From positions 248,001 to 312,000 of the forward strand of contig CAVZLD010000003.1 in the NCBI GenBank assembly GCA_963776055.1: a DNA stretch of 64,000 bases, read 5' to 3'. This document shows, one piece after another, positions 1 to 9,120 of the stretch. The first letter of the stretch is position 1, and every line of letters starts with the position of its first letter. Source of the DNA: CAVZLD01 sp963776055 (GTDB lineage: Bacteria; Planctomycetota; Planctomycetia; Pirellulales; Pirellulaceae). The translations under genes and the position numbers were made by a program. The notes below the pieces were generated by a model. The model was given only the letters and a program-made list of their open reading frames with translations, did not search any database and was not told where the DNA came from.

Positions 1-3
1 CGG

Positions 4-2163
4 ATGGTCAGTGACGGGCGGACGATGTGGGTAGCCTTGGAAGATCCGCTCACCAAGAACATGCGGGGGCAGATCGTTCGTCGAATCGCATCACCAACGC
101 TCACGGTCGACGAAGTGTATGCCGCCACGGAACTGGTTGACCCGATGCGTCCGCAGGAGATGCTGAGCGTTTTGCTGGGCTTGCCGCTCGATCTGCAGCG
201 GTCACCCTTGGGGCTGCTGACCGCCAGTGCCGCTTGGCAGCAGTTGCTGAAGGAACCGCGTGGTTTGCAGATTCTGCCCGATCAAGCGTGGCGCGGCCAC
301 GCGTGCCGTCGGTTGCGGTTGCCCTCGCCAGCGGGCGATGGCGACTACCTGTTTTGGATCGACTCGCGACTGGGCGTCTTGCGTCGGTTGGATTTTCCAA
401 CCGGGCAGCTTTTCCAGCAAGTGCCGGAACCGCAGCGACCGCAGAACGTTGCCTTGTGGATCGAGATGGACCCAATCGAACTGGACGGTGCGGACCGCAC
501 TGCGCTGTTTTCCACTCCGCCACCGAAAGAGGCTACGCTGGTGCAGCATTTCGTGTTGCCTCCACTGGATCTGCCTTCCACGCAATTTGGCCAAGTCATC
601 CCCGCGTTTGCTTTGCATGACTTGGAGGGAAACATCGAGCGCAGTGGAGACTGGGGCGATCGGATCGTGGTGCTGGCCTGGTTTCAGGATCATCCGACTT
701 GTCGAGCGTTTGTGCCGCGGCTGGATGCCGTGGCCAAACAGCTTCCAGTTGGGGCACAACGCGTCTTGTGGCGATTGGTCTGCACGGAGTCGTCGGAAAA
801 GTATCCCGCTGATCAACTGCGCCAGCTCATGGCCTCGTGGGGTACACGTCTACCGTTGCTCCGAGATCAGGAGGCGGTCGGCCGGGATCTGCTCAAGATC
901 GACCAAGCGCCAACGGTCGTGGTCTTGGATGGTCGTCGACGGCTGCAATTGTTCGAAGTGGGGGCGAACCCCAGTCTGCCGAGCACGTTGACCGCGGTGC
1001 TGACCCGTCTACTGAACGGTGAGGACGTTGCCGGCGACGTACTGCGAAACTTTCAGGCGGAAACGCAAGCGTACGAGCAGCGTCTTCAGTTGGCCCGACA
1101 TCCCGCCGGAGAACCGTTGCCGATCGCAGCACCACCGTTTCCGCCCGCCTCTGAGCCGAATCAATTGCAACGCCGACTGCGGTGGCAGAACCGCGAACTC
1201 TCCGCTCCGGGGAATCTGCTGGTCATCGGTCAATCCCCTTCCACATTGCGCTTGGTTGTCCTGGATCAGATGCAGCAGGCAGTCGAACTGGATTCGAACG
1301 GTCGTGTGGTGCAACGGCATGTGTTGGCGGGAGCGGACCGGTCGCCGATCACGCAGCTTCGTTGGGCGGGCAACTCGCGTGGCGAGGCCTGTTTTGTCGG
1401 CTTCGCTCGGCTTGGACAGAAGATGCATGTATACGACCAACAGTTCCGACTGCTCTTTTCATATCCGGACTCCGGACCGCGTCATGCGGGAATCATGGAC
1501 GTGGAAGTCGTGGATCTGGACAATGATGGCCGCGTGGAGCTGTACGTGGGCTTCGCGGATCCCGTGGGCGTGCATCGCTTGGAACTCGATGGAAAGCGGA
1601 GGTGGAGCAACCGAGCGGCGCCGGGGGTCGTTTCCCTGGTCGCTCGTCGACTCGCCCGGCCGCCGTACCTGTTGGCGACGGGTGAGCAGGGCGTGATTGT
1701 GCCGATCAGCCGGAGTGGCGGGGAAGGCCCGGCGATCTCCGTGGGACAACGCACCATTCACCAGCTGGCCGCCAATCCCACCACTTCGCCTCGGCCGACC
1801 CAGTTCCTGGGGATGTCGTACACGGTGGATGGCCGCTCGATTGCCGTCGGTCTGACGCCCGAACTGCGCGAAGCGTGGAGCTACGGGCTACCCGGTGGGG
1901 TCTACAGCACGCAAGTGCAAACGCCGATCTGGGCCCAACTGCTCAAGGGGGAGTCCGGTCAGTGGCTGCTGGCGGGGCCGGATGGCTCGGTCCATCTGAT
2001 CGATGATTCCGGCGAGTTCTTCGATTCGTTCCACGTCGGCCACGCGATCGAAGGATTGGCCGGTTTTCAACACAGAGGGCAGGGCGTGTTAGTGATTACG
2101 GGCGGAGGCGCTGTGACTGCTTACGACATTGGACGCCCGGCGGCCGCGACGGCAACACCGTGA
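4..2163 (+). CDS. LolA-like / redoxin-like / FG-GAP propeller protein (5' end possibly cut by window edge)
   Basis: Long protein of about 719 residues; the reading frame is open to the window edge, so the true start may lie upstream. Residues 1-175 resemble the outer-membrane-lipoprotein carrier (LolA/RseB-like) fold used in planctomycete 'DUF' proteins (starts with DGRTMWV, ends with DSRLGVLRRLDFP). Residues about 193-340 resemble an AhpC/redoxin domain (VIPAFALHDLEGN...VVLAWFQDHPTC), but only one Cys of the usual redox pair is present, so redox catalysis is doubtful. The C-terminal half contains FG-GAP/VCBS-like calcium motifs (VVDLDNDGRVELYVGF near residue 500) consistent with a beta-propeller. 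The next gene starts on its stop codon (GTGA overlap), so the two are translated together. Exact function unknown. Confidence 0.7.
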   Translation: MVSDGRTMWVALEDPLTKNMRGQIVRRIASPTLTVDEVYAATELVDPMRPQEMLSVLLGLPLDLQRSPLGLLTASAAWQQLLKEPRGLQILPDQAWRGHACRRLRLPSPAGDGDYLFWIDSRLGVLRRLDFPTGQLFQQVPEPQRPQNVALWIEMDPIELDGADRTALFSTPPPKEATLVQHFVLPPLDLPSTQFGQVIPAFALHDLEGNIERSGDWGDRIVVLAWFQDHPTCRAFVPRLDAVAKQLPVGAQRVLWRLVCTESSEKYPADQLRQLMASWGTRLPLLRDQEAVGRDLLKIDQAPTVVVLDGRRRLQLFEVGANPSLPSTLTAVLTRLLNGEDVAGDVLRNFQAETQAYEQRLQLARHPAGEPLPIAAPPFPPASEPNQLQRRLRWQNRELSAPGNLLVIGQSPSTLRLVVLDQMQQAVELDSNGRVVQRHVLAGADRSPITQLRWAGNSRGEACFVGFARLGQKMHVYDQQFRLLFSYPDSGPRHAGIMDVEVVDLDNDGRVELYVGFADPVGVHRLELDGKRRWSNRAAPGVVSLVARRLARPPYLLATGEQGVIVPISRSGGEGPAISVGQRTIHQLAANPTTSPRPTQFLGMSYTVDGRSIAVGLTPELREAWSYGLPGGVYSTQVQTPIWAQLLKGESGQWLLAGPDGSVHLIDDSGEFFDSFHVGHAIEGLAGFQHRGQGVLVITGGGAVTAYDIGRPAAATATP

Positions 2164-3422
2164 ACTCGCCAACATCCAATTCGGGGCACCAACCGGCCGT
2201 GTCTCACGACAATGCGGTCGGAAGACGCAGTTGCCTAGCGGTGCTCTGCCTGTTCTTTCTTCTGTTCAGCCTGATCCTGAGTGTCCCCACGATTCTGTTG
2301 CCGCTGTATCGGATGGCGGCCGCACGGACTTGGGAGGCGGTTCCTTGCGTGATTCTGGCGAGTGAATTGGAAACGGAACTGGGAGAAGCGGGATCGGGTA
2401 GTCGCGTGAGAGTACGCTACGAATACCGGCGCGATGGTAAGCGGTATGAAGGCGATCGCTTCAGTTTTGTCAACGCTTCCTCTTCCTTCCGCCGCTGGAA
2501 AGAGCGGCGGTTACGGCAGTATCCCGCCGGCTCGGAAAAAACGTGCTTCGTGCATCCGCACCATTCCCATCGCTCCGTTCTGGAACGTGGTCCGACGCCG
2601 GATCTCTGGTTTGGCCTGGTTCCGCTGGCGTTTGTCGTCCTGGGGATCGTCGGTTTCTTATGGTCCATTGGCCGGTTGTGGCATCCCAGCATGCCTGCGC
2701 CACGGTCGTGGAGGCCCAAGACACACCAGCGACGCTCCGACACGACGCTCGACTGGGCCAAAGATGCCTCGAACGCAGGTTTCTCCACAAGTCATGCCGC
2801 GGCCGCCGATACCGTGGTTTTGTCTGCCAGAGCTTCACCGGTCGCGCGTGTCCTGGCAATGCTGGCCTTCGCCGTCTTCTGGAACGGAATCGTCGGGACA
2901 CTCGTGTACACTCGATGGAATGAATGGTCTGGACATCTGATCGATTGGTTTCTGTTGGTGTTCTTCCTACCGTTCGTGTTGATCGGCTTCGTTGTGATTG
3001 TCGCCTTCGTCCATAGTCTGCTGACGCTGCTCAATCCCCGGCCGATTCTTTCGCTTTCGCCGAGTGAACCTCGCTTGGGAGACGAACTGGTGGTGTCGTG
3101 GCGTTGGCGCGGTCGAACTGACTCCGTGCGCACTTTCAAGATCTCGCTCGAAGGCAAGGAAATCACCCGATATCGCCGGGGGACCGAGACTCACACCGAT
3201 CAGCGGTCATTCGCCAATGTCGCCATTGTCGAAACGGATCGGCCTGGGCAAGTGCTTTCGGGCTCCGAACAATTTCTGTTGCCGCGCGATACGATGCATT
3301 CCCTGGACGCACCACACAACAAGATCGTCTGGTGTCTCCGCGTGACCGGCGAGATCTCATCATGGCCGGATATCGACGAATCGTTTCTTATCCCGGTGTT
3401 GCCTCTGGCATCCGGCAAGTGA
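2160..3422 (+). CDS. DUF3592-like multi-pass membrane protein
   Basis: 420-residue protein starting at GTG 2160, which overlaps the upstream TGA by 3 nt (translational coupling). A first membrane helix lies at about residues 26-48, followed by an extracytoplasmic stretch with the DUF3592 pattern (W-x-x-V-P-C-V-I-L near 60, then Y-x-Y-x-x-x-G-x-x-Y-x-G). Further helices are near 145-168, 226-248 and 258-290, and a soluble beta-rich tail follows (295-420). The same two-part arrangement is common in planctomycetes; its role is unknown. It belongs to a rightward run with the genes at 4-2163, 3474-3854 and 3854-4454. Confidence 0.65.
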   Translation: MNSPTSNSGHQPAVSHDNAVGRRSCLAVLCLFFLLFSLILSVPTILLPLYRMAAARTWEAVPCVILASELETELGEAGSGSRVRVRYEYRRDGKRYEGDRFSFVNASSSFRRWKERRLRQYPAGSEKTCFVHPHHSHRSVLERGPTPDLWFGLVPLAFVVLGIVGFLWSIGRLWHPSMPAPRSWRPKTHQRRSDTTLDWAKDASNAGFSTSHAAAADTVVLSARASPVARVLAMLAFAVFWNGIVGTLVYTRWNEWSGHLIDWFLLVFFLPFVLIGFVVIVAFVHSLLTLLNPRPILSLSPSEPRLGDELVVSWRWRGRTDSVRTFKISLEGKEITRYRRGTETHTDQRSFANVAIVETDRPGQVLSGSEQFLLPRDTMHSLDAPHNKIVWCLRVTGEISSWPDIDESFLIPVLPLASGK

Positions 3423-3473
3423 CTCGTCACGTCGTGATTGGAGTTGCCTACAACGCGAGAGGAGAGGGCCCTG

Positions 3474-3854
3474 ATGGACCAAAGCGATGCGGAACTACAA
3501 ATTCAAACCGTGGATGGTCGCTGCGAATTGTCGCCCGGCGAACAACTGGAGCTTGAGGTCGATTGGCGGTTGTTGGATCATCCAGAAGCACTGGAAGTGC
3601 GGCTGGTTTGGCACACGCAGGGCAAAGGAGATCAGGACGTCAGCGTGGTGGAGGTCAAACGGTATGAACATCCTCCGCTGCAGGATCGTCGGCGGTGCTC
3701 CTTCCGCCTTCCCAATGGACCCTATAGCTTTTCCGGCCATCTGATTTCGCTGCTGTGGTGCGCCGAAGTCGTCGTCCTGCCCAGCGGCCCCACGCGCCGA
3801 CTGGATCTCGTCGTCGCACCCGACGGGATCGAGCGAATACTGGACCCCTCCTGA
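3474..3854 (+). CDS. small conserved-context hypothetical protein
   Basis: I place the start at ATG 3474 because a purine-rich GAGAGGAGAGG ribosome-binding site precedes it; an in-frame TTG 36 nt upstream lacks one. The product is 126 residues, hydrophilic, predicted mostly beta (alternating hydrophobic pattern, e.g. ELEVDWRLLDHPEALEVRLVW), with no signal peptide. Its stop TGA overlaps the ATG of the ATPase gene by one base (TGATG). The beta-rich character resembles the C-terminal tail of the preceding DUF3592-like protein, so a shared immunoglobulin/arrestin-like fold is possible but unproven. Confidence 0.6.
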   Translation: MDQSDAELQIQTVDGRCELSPGEQLELEVDWRLLDHPEALEVRLVWHTQGKGDQDVSVVEVKRYEHPPLQDRRRCSFRLPNGPYSFSGHLISLLWCAEVVVLPSGPTRRLDLVVAPDGIERILDPS

Positions 3855-4454
3855 TGCTGGCTCGCGAAAACCCGTTTCGTGTCGAACGAGTGACTCAACT
3901 TCCATACCGATCGACAAACGAGACAAGCGAACGCTTGTTGCGACGTTGGGACGGCATGGGGCGCCGAGCGAATCTTGTCGGTGCTCGCGGGACCGGCAAG
4001 ACCACCTTGCTGGAAACGCTGGAAAGAAAGCTCCGCCAAGATGACTTTCGCGTGCTGAAGTGTTCTCTTCGTGCCGACAAACCGCGGCGACTTGTCCGCG
4101 CGGAACAGCAGATCATTCGAGATCTCGATCATCGCGGTGTGGTTCTGCTCGATGGAGCTGAATCCTTGCCCCGATGGCAGTGGAAACGATTGCTGCGACA
4201 GTTGCGCCCCGGCGTCGGTTTCCTCGGAACGCAACACGCACCCGGACGCCTGCCGACTTTATACGTCTGCCGCACTTCTCCCGAAGTGCTGCGGCAACTG
4301 GTTGCGGAATTATTGGCGGCTCAGCCCGTTCGTCCTGCCATGGCTGACGGACGATCTCCTGGAACAGTTGTATCACCAGCATCAGGGAAACGTACGCGAT
4401 GTATTGCGAGAACTGTACGATCACTGTGCGCAAAGTGGAATGGATTGCAGGTGA
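3854..4454 (+). CDS. P-loop ATPase (AAA/ORC-like), frameshifted near 4325
   Basis: The ATG at 3854 sits on the upstream stop (TGATG). Walker A is GARGTGKTTL (residues 43-52) and a hydrophobic Walker B-like GVVLLDGAE follows (95-103), so this binds and probably hydrolyses ATP. The frame is lost after ...LVAELLAAQP near 4325; the +1 frame resumes with PFVLPWLTDDLLEQLYHQH...GNVRDVLRELYDHC, which looks like the winged helical C-terminus of ORC/MoxR-type ATPases, and stops at 4454. Deleting one C from the CCC at 4325-4327 restores a continuous protein of about 200 residues. Either a sequencing error or a broken gene. It is the last member of the four-gene run and is followed directly by the hairpin repeat array. 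Confidence 0.65.
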
Positions 4455-4539
4455 GGAAGTCAGTGCAGGTGTTGGCCCCGGATCTTCTCTTGAGTAAGAC
4501 AGATATGGGTGTGGGCGTGGGGGGCAGGTATTGGGAAAC

Positions 4540-4790
4540 GGCCTGGAAGGCCGTGAAACGGGACGGCCTGGAAGGCCATCCCACTTGCCCTGGAAGGCCA
4601 TCCCACTTGGCCTGGAAGGTCATCTCACTTGCCCTGGAAGGTCATCTCACTTGGCCTGGAAGGTCATCTCACTTGGCCTGGAAGGCTCATCTCACTTGGC
4701 CTGGAAGGCTATCTCACTTGGCCTGGAAGGCTATCTCACTTGGCCTGGAAGGCTATCTCACTTGGCCTGGAAGGCTATCTCACTTGGTTG
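4540..4790. repeat. tandem hairpin-repeat array, 22-bp period
   Basis: Eleven units beginning CCTGGAAGG are found at 4542, 4567, 4589, 4611, 4633, 4655, 4677, 4700, 4722, 4744 and 4766. The first spacing is 25, the rest 22 (one 23). Each unit contains GGCCTGGAAGGCC or a near match, a 5-bp stem with GGA loop; in the first unit the stem extends to 7 bp (ACGGCCT GGA AGGCCGT). Later copies drift to GGAAGGCTATCTCACTTGG and are nearly identical to each other, as expected for recent local expansion. A second array with the same 46-nt head is at 30879-31062. Reading frames through the array are artefacts of the repeat. Confidence 0.9.
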
Positions 4791-5317
4791 AGAGGGCTAT
4801 GCGTTGTGCCAATCAATCCGTGCTCACACGATCGCGCCTGTCTGCTTACGCGTGAAGCATTTGCTGCTGTCTTTCGCGGCAGTGGGTCGCGAGTGTTGGA
4901 AAAGCAACGGCAGAGACACACCATGAATTTCGGGAGAATTGGCAGATCTGTGCGGGACCGTGTCTGCAAAATCAGGTGTGGCACATTGTTTGCTAAAGTG
5001 TTTTCCCGTCCACGTAGGAAGGACAACGGAAACGGAGACATGCATTCTCCCACGCGTAACGACAAGAGGTGCCTATGCTGAACATGAAAGGACCTGTGAT
5101 GTTGCGTTGTCTATCCCACGAGCGGTCCCCGCCTGCGTAGTGTGGCGGGAAGCTCTAGCGGTGCAAGTGTTACTGTAATCGTTTCTCCTTGTGCAAGCGG
5201 TCGTATCCGAGTCAGGCCGTCCCGGGTGCGGCCGCTTCATTTATCACTTCCCATCGCACGTTGCGTGCGGACTTGCAGGCAATTTGGTGCGCCCACCTCG
5301 GCCCTCCTGCCCAGAGC
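4791..5317. other. intergenic region without recognisable gene
   Basis: Between the repeat array and the 3' end of the leftward dsbD gene. Small open frames on both strands show no recognisable protein features. I see no tRNA, rRNA or standard riboswitch core. It holds the 3' flank of the dsbD transcript; no clear intrinsic terminator with a T-tract was found. Confidence 0.4.
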
Positions 5318-7381
5318 CTAACGCCCGTCCGCCACGAGTGGTGGGCTGGATGCCTGCGACGGGCCGGCGTCCTTCAGGCTCCGCACCAATTCCCTCTTCG
5401 AGTAGAAGCCGGTCAGCTTCTTGGGGCGGTACGCATCTCCCGCCGGAAAGACGGCGACGACCGGTAACTGTTTACTGCCCAGTGCATCGAGCAACTCTTC
5501 AACTTCCTCGTCACCCTCCGACCAGTCGGCCAATAAGGTGACAACGTTGTTCTGTTCTACGAGTTGGGAAACCTGTTGCGTGTTTAGAACGGACCGTTCT
5601 AAGAATTTGCAGGTCGGTCACCAGTCGGCGGTAAAGTCGACCAAAACCGTGTGCCCGTTCTCGATGTGCTCGTCCAATGCAGCCAGCGAGTACGGTTGCC
5701 AGGGCAGTTCGTTTTGCTGGTCGCGCTCATAGCCATAGGCAAACCAGCCAATCAGGCCGACAAAGGCGGCGGCGACCGCCCACGCCCCTGCCTTCACGAC
5801 GAATTCCGCACCGGCTTCTACACGCCCGATCCACCAGCAGCCTGCCCAAGCGGCGAAAATTAAGGCAAGCGTCGGAATCACGTGCTCCGGTGCCAACATC
5901 GTAAACATGTACACCACAGTGGCCATCAGCACGAAGCCCATCAACTGCTTGAATGTATCCATCCAAACGCCGGGCTTGGGAATGAATCGAATGAGCTGCG
6001 GGAAAGCGCCAATCACCAGGTAGGGCAAAGCCATGCCCAGGCCCATGAACGTGAAGACGAGGTAAACCAGGTGCGGCGGCTTGGTCGCGGACCAGGTGAG
6101 TGCGGTCGCCAGGCCGGGTCCGCTGCACGGCGTCGCCAGAATGGTGGTCAGCACGCCTTTGAAGAACGCCCCACCGACACCCTCCTTTTGTGCCAACTCA
6201 CTGGCACGCCCCGAACCTGCCAGGCCGGGAATCGGAATTTCCCAGACGCCCAGAAAACTCAGGCCCATCACAAACACGACGCACAATAAAGGAATCGTGA
6301 AACCGTCGTAATTGAACTGCTCACCCCACCCCAACGACTCCTGACTCAAGCCCAACGATGCCGCGGAAGCCAACGTCGCGAGCAGCCAGAAAATGGAGAG
6401 CATGCCAAGGGAATACCAGATGTTGAGCATCAGGATGCGACTGCGGTTTTCACCAGCCTGCTGCACAAACGCCATAATCTTTAAGCCGATCACCGGCAGG
6501 ACACATGGCATAAAGTTGAGCACGAAGCCGCCCACAAAGGCCAACAGCAGAATCCACGCAACCGATTGCTCGCCGCCGTCGTCCACCGCGATCCGCGACA
6601 GGTCAAAACCGACCGCCGCCGAGCGTTGCGTTGAAGGGGGTGGGACATCCACTACCGCCGCCGCGCCGCCCTCCAGGTACTTTGCGACCGTCGAATACTT
6701 GCTCGCCGCATAACGTAGCGGTACCGCGCCTGCCGACCCTACGCCGCCCGGCTCGACGCGAATCAAACCCTCAAATTGGGCCGCGACCGGCATGTCGCAC
6801 TGACTGTCGGAGCAGGTCTGATAACCGATCATCCCCCGGATCGCGTATTCGCCGGGCGAGATGTCTGACGGAATCTGCAGCGGGATCGTCCACCGTACCG
6901 TCGATTCGTGGTACCGATGCTCCGGCTCCATCGAGAGGCCCGTGCTCTTCACGGTGGGAGACGACGAAGGTTGCGGATCGCCTGCCACCCATTCGGCCGG
7001 TGCCGTAACCGCAATCAGAGCTGGTTTGGAAATCTTTTTGGGATCACGCGGCGCGTAGGCATACACGTGCCAGCCCGAGTCCGGCTCCAACGCCAAAACC
7101 AGATTCACCCGCTGGCCCGGCGCCGCCGCTGCCGGCTGCAACTGGCCTCGCAACGAAGCATGGACCGTGCCAACACGAAAACCGCCGGCGGGAGAGGCTT
7201 GGTAGCTGGCCTTGCCGGACGCCGACACGGCGGAAGGAATTTCCACGTCGATCGGCGGCGTTCGTCGTTTGATCGAAGAGGATTCCCCGGCCAAGGTTGC
7301 GATTGGCTGCATTGCCCATTTTGTGGAGATCCCCAGGATGCATAGCGCCACGACACAGGCCGTGGTCGTTCGGAGCTTCAT
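5318..7381 (-). CDS. dsbD: DsbD-type thiol:disulfide interchange protein, probable selenoprotein (Sec588 encoded by UGA at 5620-5618)
   Basis: Start at ATG 7381 with GAGG 7 nt upstream and a signal peptide (KLRTTTACVVALCILGI). All three DsbD modules are present. The periplasmic alpha domain contains the Cys pair in GYQTCSDSQC (Cys190/Cys195). The 8-helix beta domain has its two cysteines in FMPCVLPV (Cys293) and ATPCSGPG (Cys419). The C-terminal thioredoxin-like gamma domain reads VDFTADW-UGA-PTCKFLE. In the family that motif is W-C-x-x-C-K, so UGA stands exactly where the attacking Cys belongs. The frame then stays open for 99 more codons with good homology-like sequence (SVLNTQQVSQLVEQN...QLPVVAVFPAGD) to TAG at 5318. 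A stem-loop typical of bacterial SECIS elements starts 15 nt after the UGA. Family role: carries electrons from cytoplasmic thioredoxin through the membrane to periplasmic disulfide partners. Alternative: the UGA is a nonsense mutation or base error. Confidence 0.85.
5584..5602 (-). promoter_or_regulatory. putative bacterial SECIS element of the dsbD mRNA
   Basis: On the coding (minus) strand the sequence TTAGAACGG-T-CCGTTCTAA is a perfect inverted repeat. As RNA it gives at least a 7-8 bp stem with apical GGUCC. It starts 15 nt after the UGA, so the loop lies about 22 nt downstream, within the spacing known for bacterial SECIS elements, and the loop carries the GGUC that SelB recognises in E. 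coli fdhF. Both leucine codons in the stem are the AT-rich TTA and CTA, unusual in this GC-rich gene, suggesting the bases are held by RNA pairing. Confidence 0.75.
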
Positions 7382-7852
7382 TTTCAGCCTCTTTTTTCTC
7401 GCTCGCGAGGAAAGCGATCCGCTCGTCACCTGACATCCGACACGAAACAACCGTTTCGCCGCCCATCACCCGATGCAACTCGAAGATGCAGCCTCGATGC
7501 GGAATCCTCGGGATTCTATCGCCCGATCGCGAATTGGGTCAATGCACTTCGGCTGCAACCGGCAGCGCGAATGCTCTGTTGGCTCTGCCAAAGATGTTTG
7601 AGAAAAGAGGAGAGGACACGGGAACGCGGACAAGGGCGGATGCCGCGGAATTACGCGGACCGGATGTTGCGCGGCGCTGGCTGTTTCGATTCGGACTCGG
7701 ATCGCCAGTTTTTACGGGCAGCGATCCGCGTTCATCCGCGTTCTCCGCCATCTCCGCGTTCCATTCTCCGATTCTCCGATTCTCCGATCCCTTCCGGCCA
7801 GTCCCTCGATCCATCCTTCCCGCCTCCATCCTCGCGTCAACCGACCGGTCCT
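7382..7852. other. intergenic region with short ATTCTCCG repeats
   Basis: Upstream of dsbD (minus strand) and downstream of the APH-fold gene. Contains three adjoining ATTCTCCG-type octamers at about 7762-7788 and nearby AT-poor low-complexity sequence (CCGCGTT/CTCCGCC). The dsbD promoter must lie here, but I cannot point to convincing -35/-10 boxes. The long rightward open frames crossing the area are shadows. Confidence 0.4.
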
Positions 7853-8851
7853 TCACAGGCGTGGCCGCAGTCGATCGGCGATCGCCGAAACTCTTCGAAA
7901 TACACCGGATCGGTTCTCGAATTGGCGTTTCTCAAGATACAGCCAACGAATCCAGTTCAAGCCGCTCAACAGGTTATTGCAGTGGTCGAATGTGCAGATC
8001 AACTCGCGTTCCCGTGCTTCCAAGGGACGTACGTGATGGTACGCGTTGACGCCGATTTCCCAATCTGCCGCATGATTTCCCGCAAGGCTGCCGAGCAATC
8101 GGGCAATGTCCCCTACGACTGTGTCTACCGCCATCGCACCGTAGTCGACGATTCCACTGACCGAATCGCCAAGAAACAGGATGTGGTCGTGCCAGACATC
8201 TCGGATACACGGTTGCAGATGCAGCACGACCTGAGTGGCTTGCCGAACCTGTGGGCGGACCGATTCTGTCAACCGAGGCACGGCCTGCAGGATTTCGCGG
8301 CACCGTTCTTCCGTCGATCGGCCCCATCGATTGTCGATTGCCTGTTGTGAGCGGAGGAGTACATCGTCGTTGAGTGATTCGATCTGTTCGAGTCGTCGTT
8401 GGAGACCCGGCGAGCAACCGGATCGATCTGCCGCAGGCCGACTCGCAGCGATGTGCCATCGTGCGAGGCTGGTCAGTGCCGCTCGCAGTCTTTCCGGGGT
8501 GGGGTGTTGGTGAAAATCGGCCGCACCGGGCATCCAGGGGGCCAATTCCCACAGGAATCCATCCCGCTCGATCCAAGTCGTATTCTCCCGCGACGCCAGG
8601 GGTGCTGGTACGAAGGAGCATCCGGCTGCGGCGACTTGGTGCAGCGTGTCATGGATCCACGCCAGTTGATTGCGACTTGGATGTGGCCGGGGCCACCGCC
8701 GCAGACAGTACGTGTTCATTTCCGTCTGCACACGCCAGAGTCTCGATCCACTAAAGCCGCCCGCGTTGCCCAAAGCTTCGACGGGGTTGTTCGTCGCCAG
8801 AATGGGCCAGTGCGACAGCACCGTGTTCACTCGATCTTCATCTGGGGTCAC
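7853..8851 (-). CDS. aminoglycoside-phosphotransferase-fold (APH) family protein
   Basis: 332 residues. The N-terminal lobe has a glycine-containing strand (NAGGFSGSRLWRV) and YCLRRWP; the C-lobe has RDVWHDHILFLGDSVSGIVDYGAM, which corresponds to the Brenner motif (H/R-D-x-x-x-x-N) and the DxD of phosphotransferases, though the canonical Asn is replaced by His/Ile and DFD by DYG. It resembles the HomoserineKinase-II/APH enzymes found singly in planctomycetes. Substrate unknown; cytosolic (no signal peptide). ATG at 8851. Divergent from the metalloprotease gene at 9121. Confidence 0.7.
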   Translation of the reverse strand: MTPDEDRVNTVLSHWPILATNNPVEALGNAGGFSGSRLWRVQTEMNTYCLRRWPRPHPSRNQLAWIHDTLHQVAAAGCSFVPAPLASRENTTWIERDGFLWELAPWMPGAADFHQHPTPERLRAALTSLARWHIAASRPAADRSGCSPGLQRRLEQIESLNDDVLLRSQQAIDNRWGRSTEERCREILQAVPRLTESVRPQVRQATQVVLHLQPCIRDVWHDHILFLGDSVSGIVDYGAMAVDTVVGDIARLLGSLAGNHAADWEIGVNAYHHVRPLEARERELICTFDHCNNLLSGLNWIRWLYLEKRQFENRSGVFRRVSAIADRLRPRL

Positions 8852-9120
8852 GGAACGGATTCTCCATGAATGCTGTCAGCAAGAGGAAATGCCTTTTCGG
8901 CAAATGCGGGGATTGGTGCGACCGTCATCAACGGCGGGAATCCAACAGTTTCTACCAGCTGGACGGCTCAGGCACGCAGTTGTGGCTGCAGGAGATGCGG
9001 AAAATAGGATATATTCATCGGGTCTACGCCCGCTACAGTACGTCGGCCGGCGCATCGGAGGGTCGGCCGGCGGTCGTCTGGGACTCCATTTTCCACGTTT
9101 TTCCAGCCAAGGTCACCAAG

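Noticed and set aside
4531..4791. Coding frames through the repeat arrays (e.g. repeated WKAISLGLEG-type peptides)
   Set aside because: Frames exist in every phase only because the unit length preserves openness; no start signals or homology.
4531..4855. CRISPR array at the 22-bp tandem repeats
   Set aside because: Units are contiguous with no unique spacers and no cas genes are near; it is a tandem repeat.
7297..8350. Long rightward open frames across the dsbD/APH spacer
   Set aside because: Overlap real minus-strand genes and lack ribosome sites; GC-rich shadow frames.
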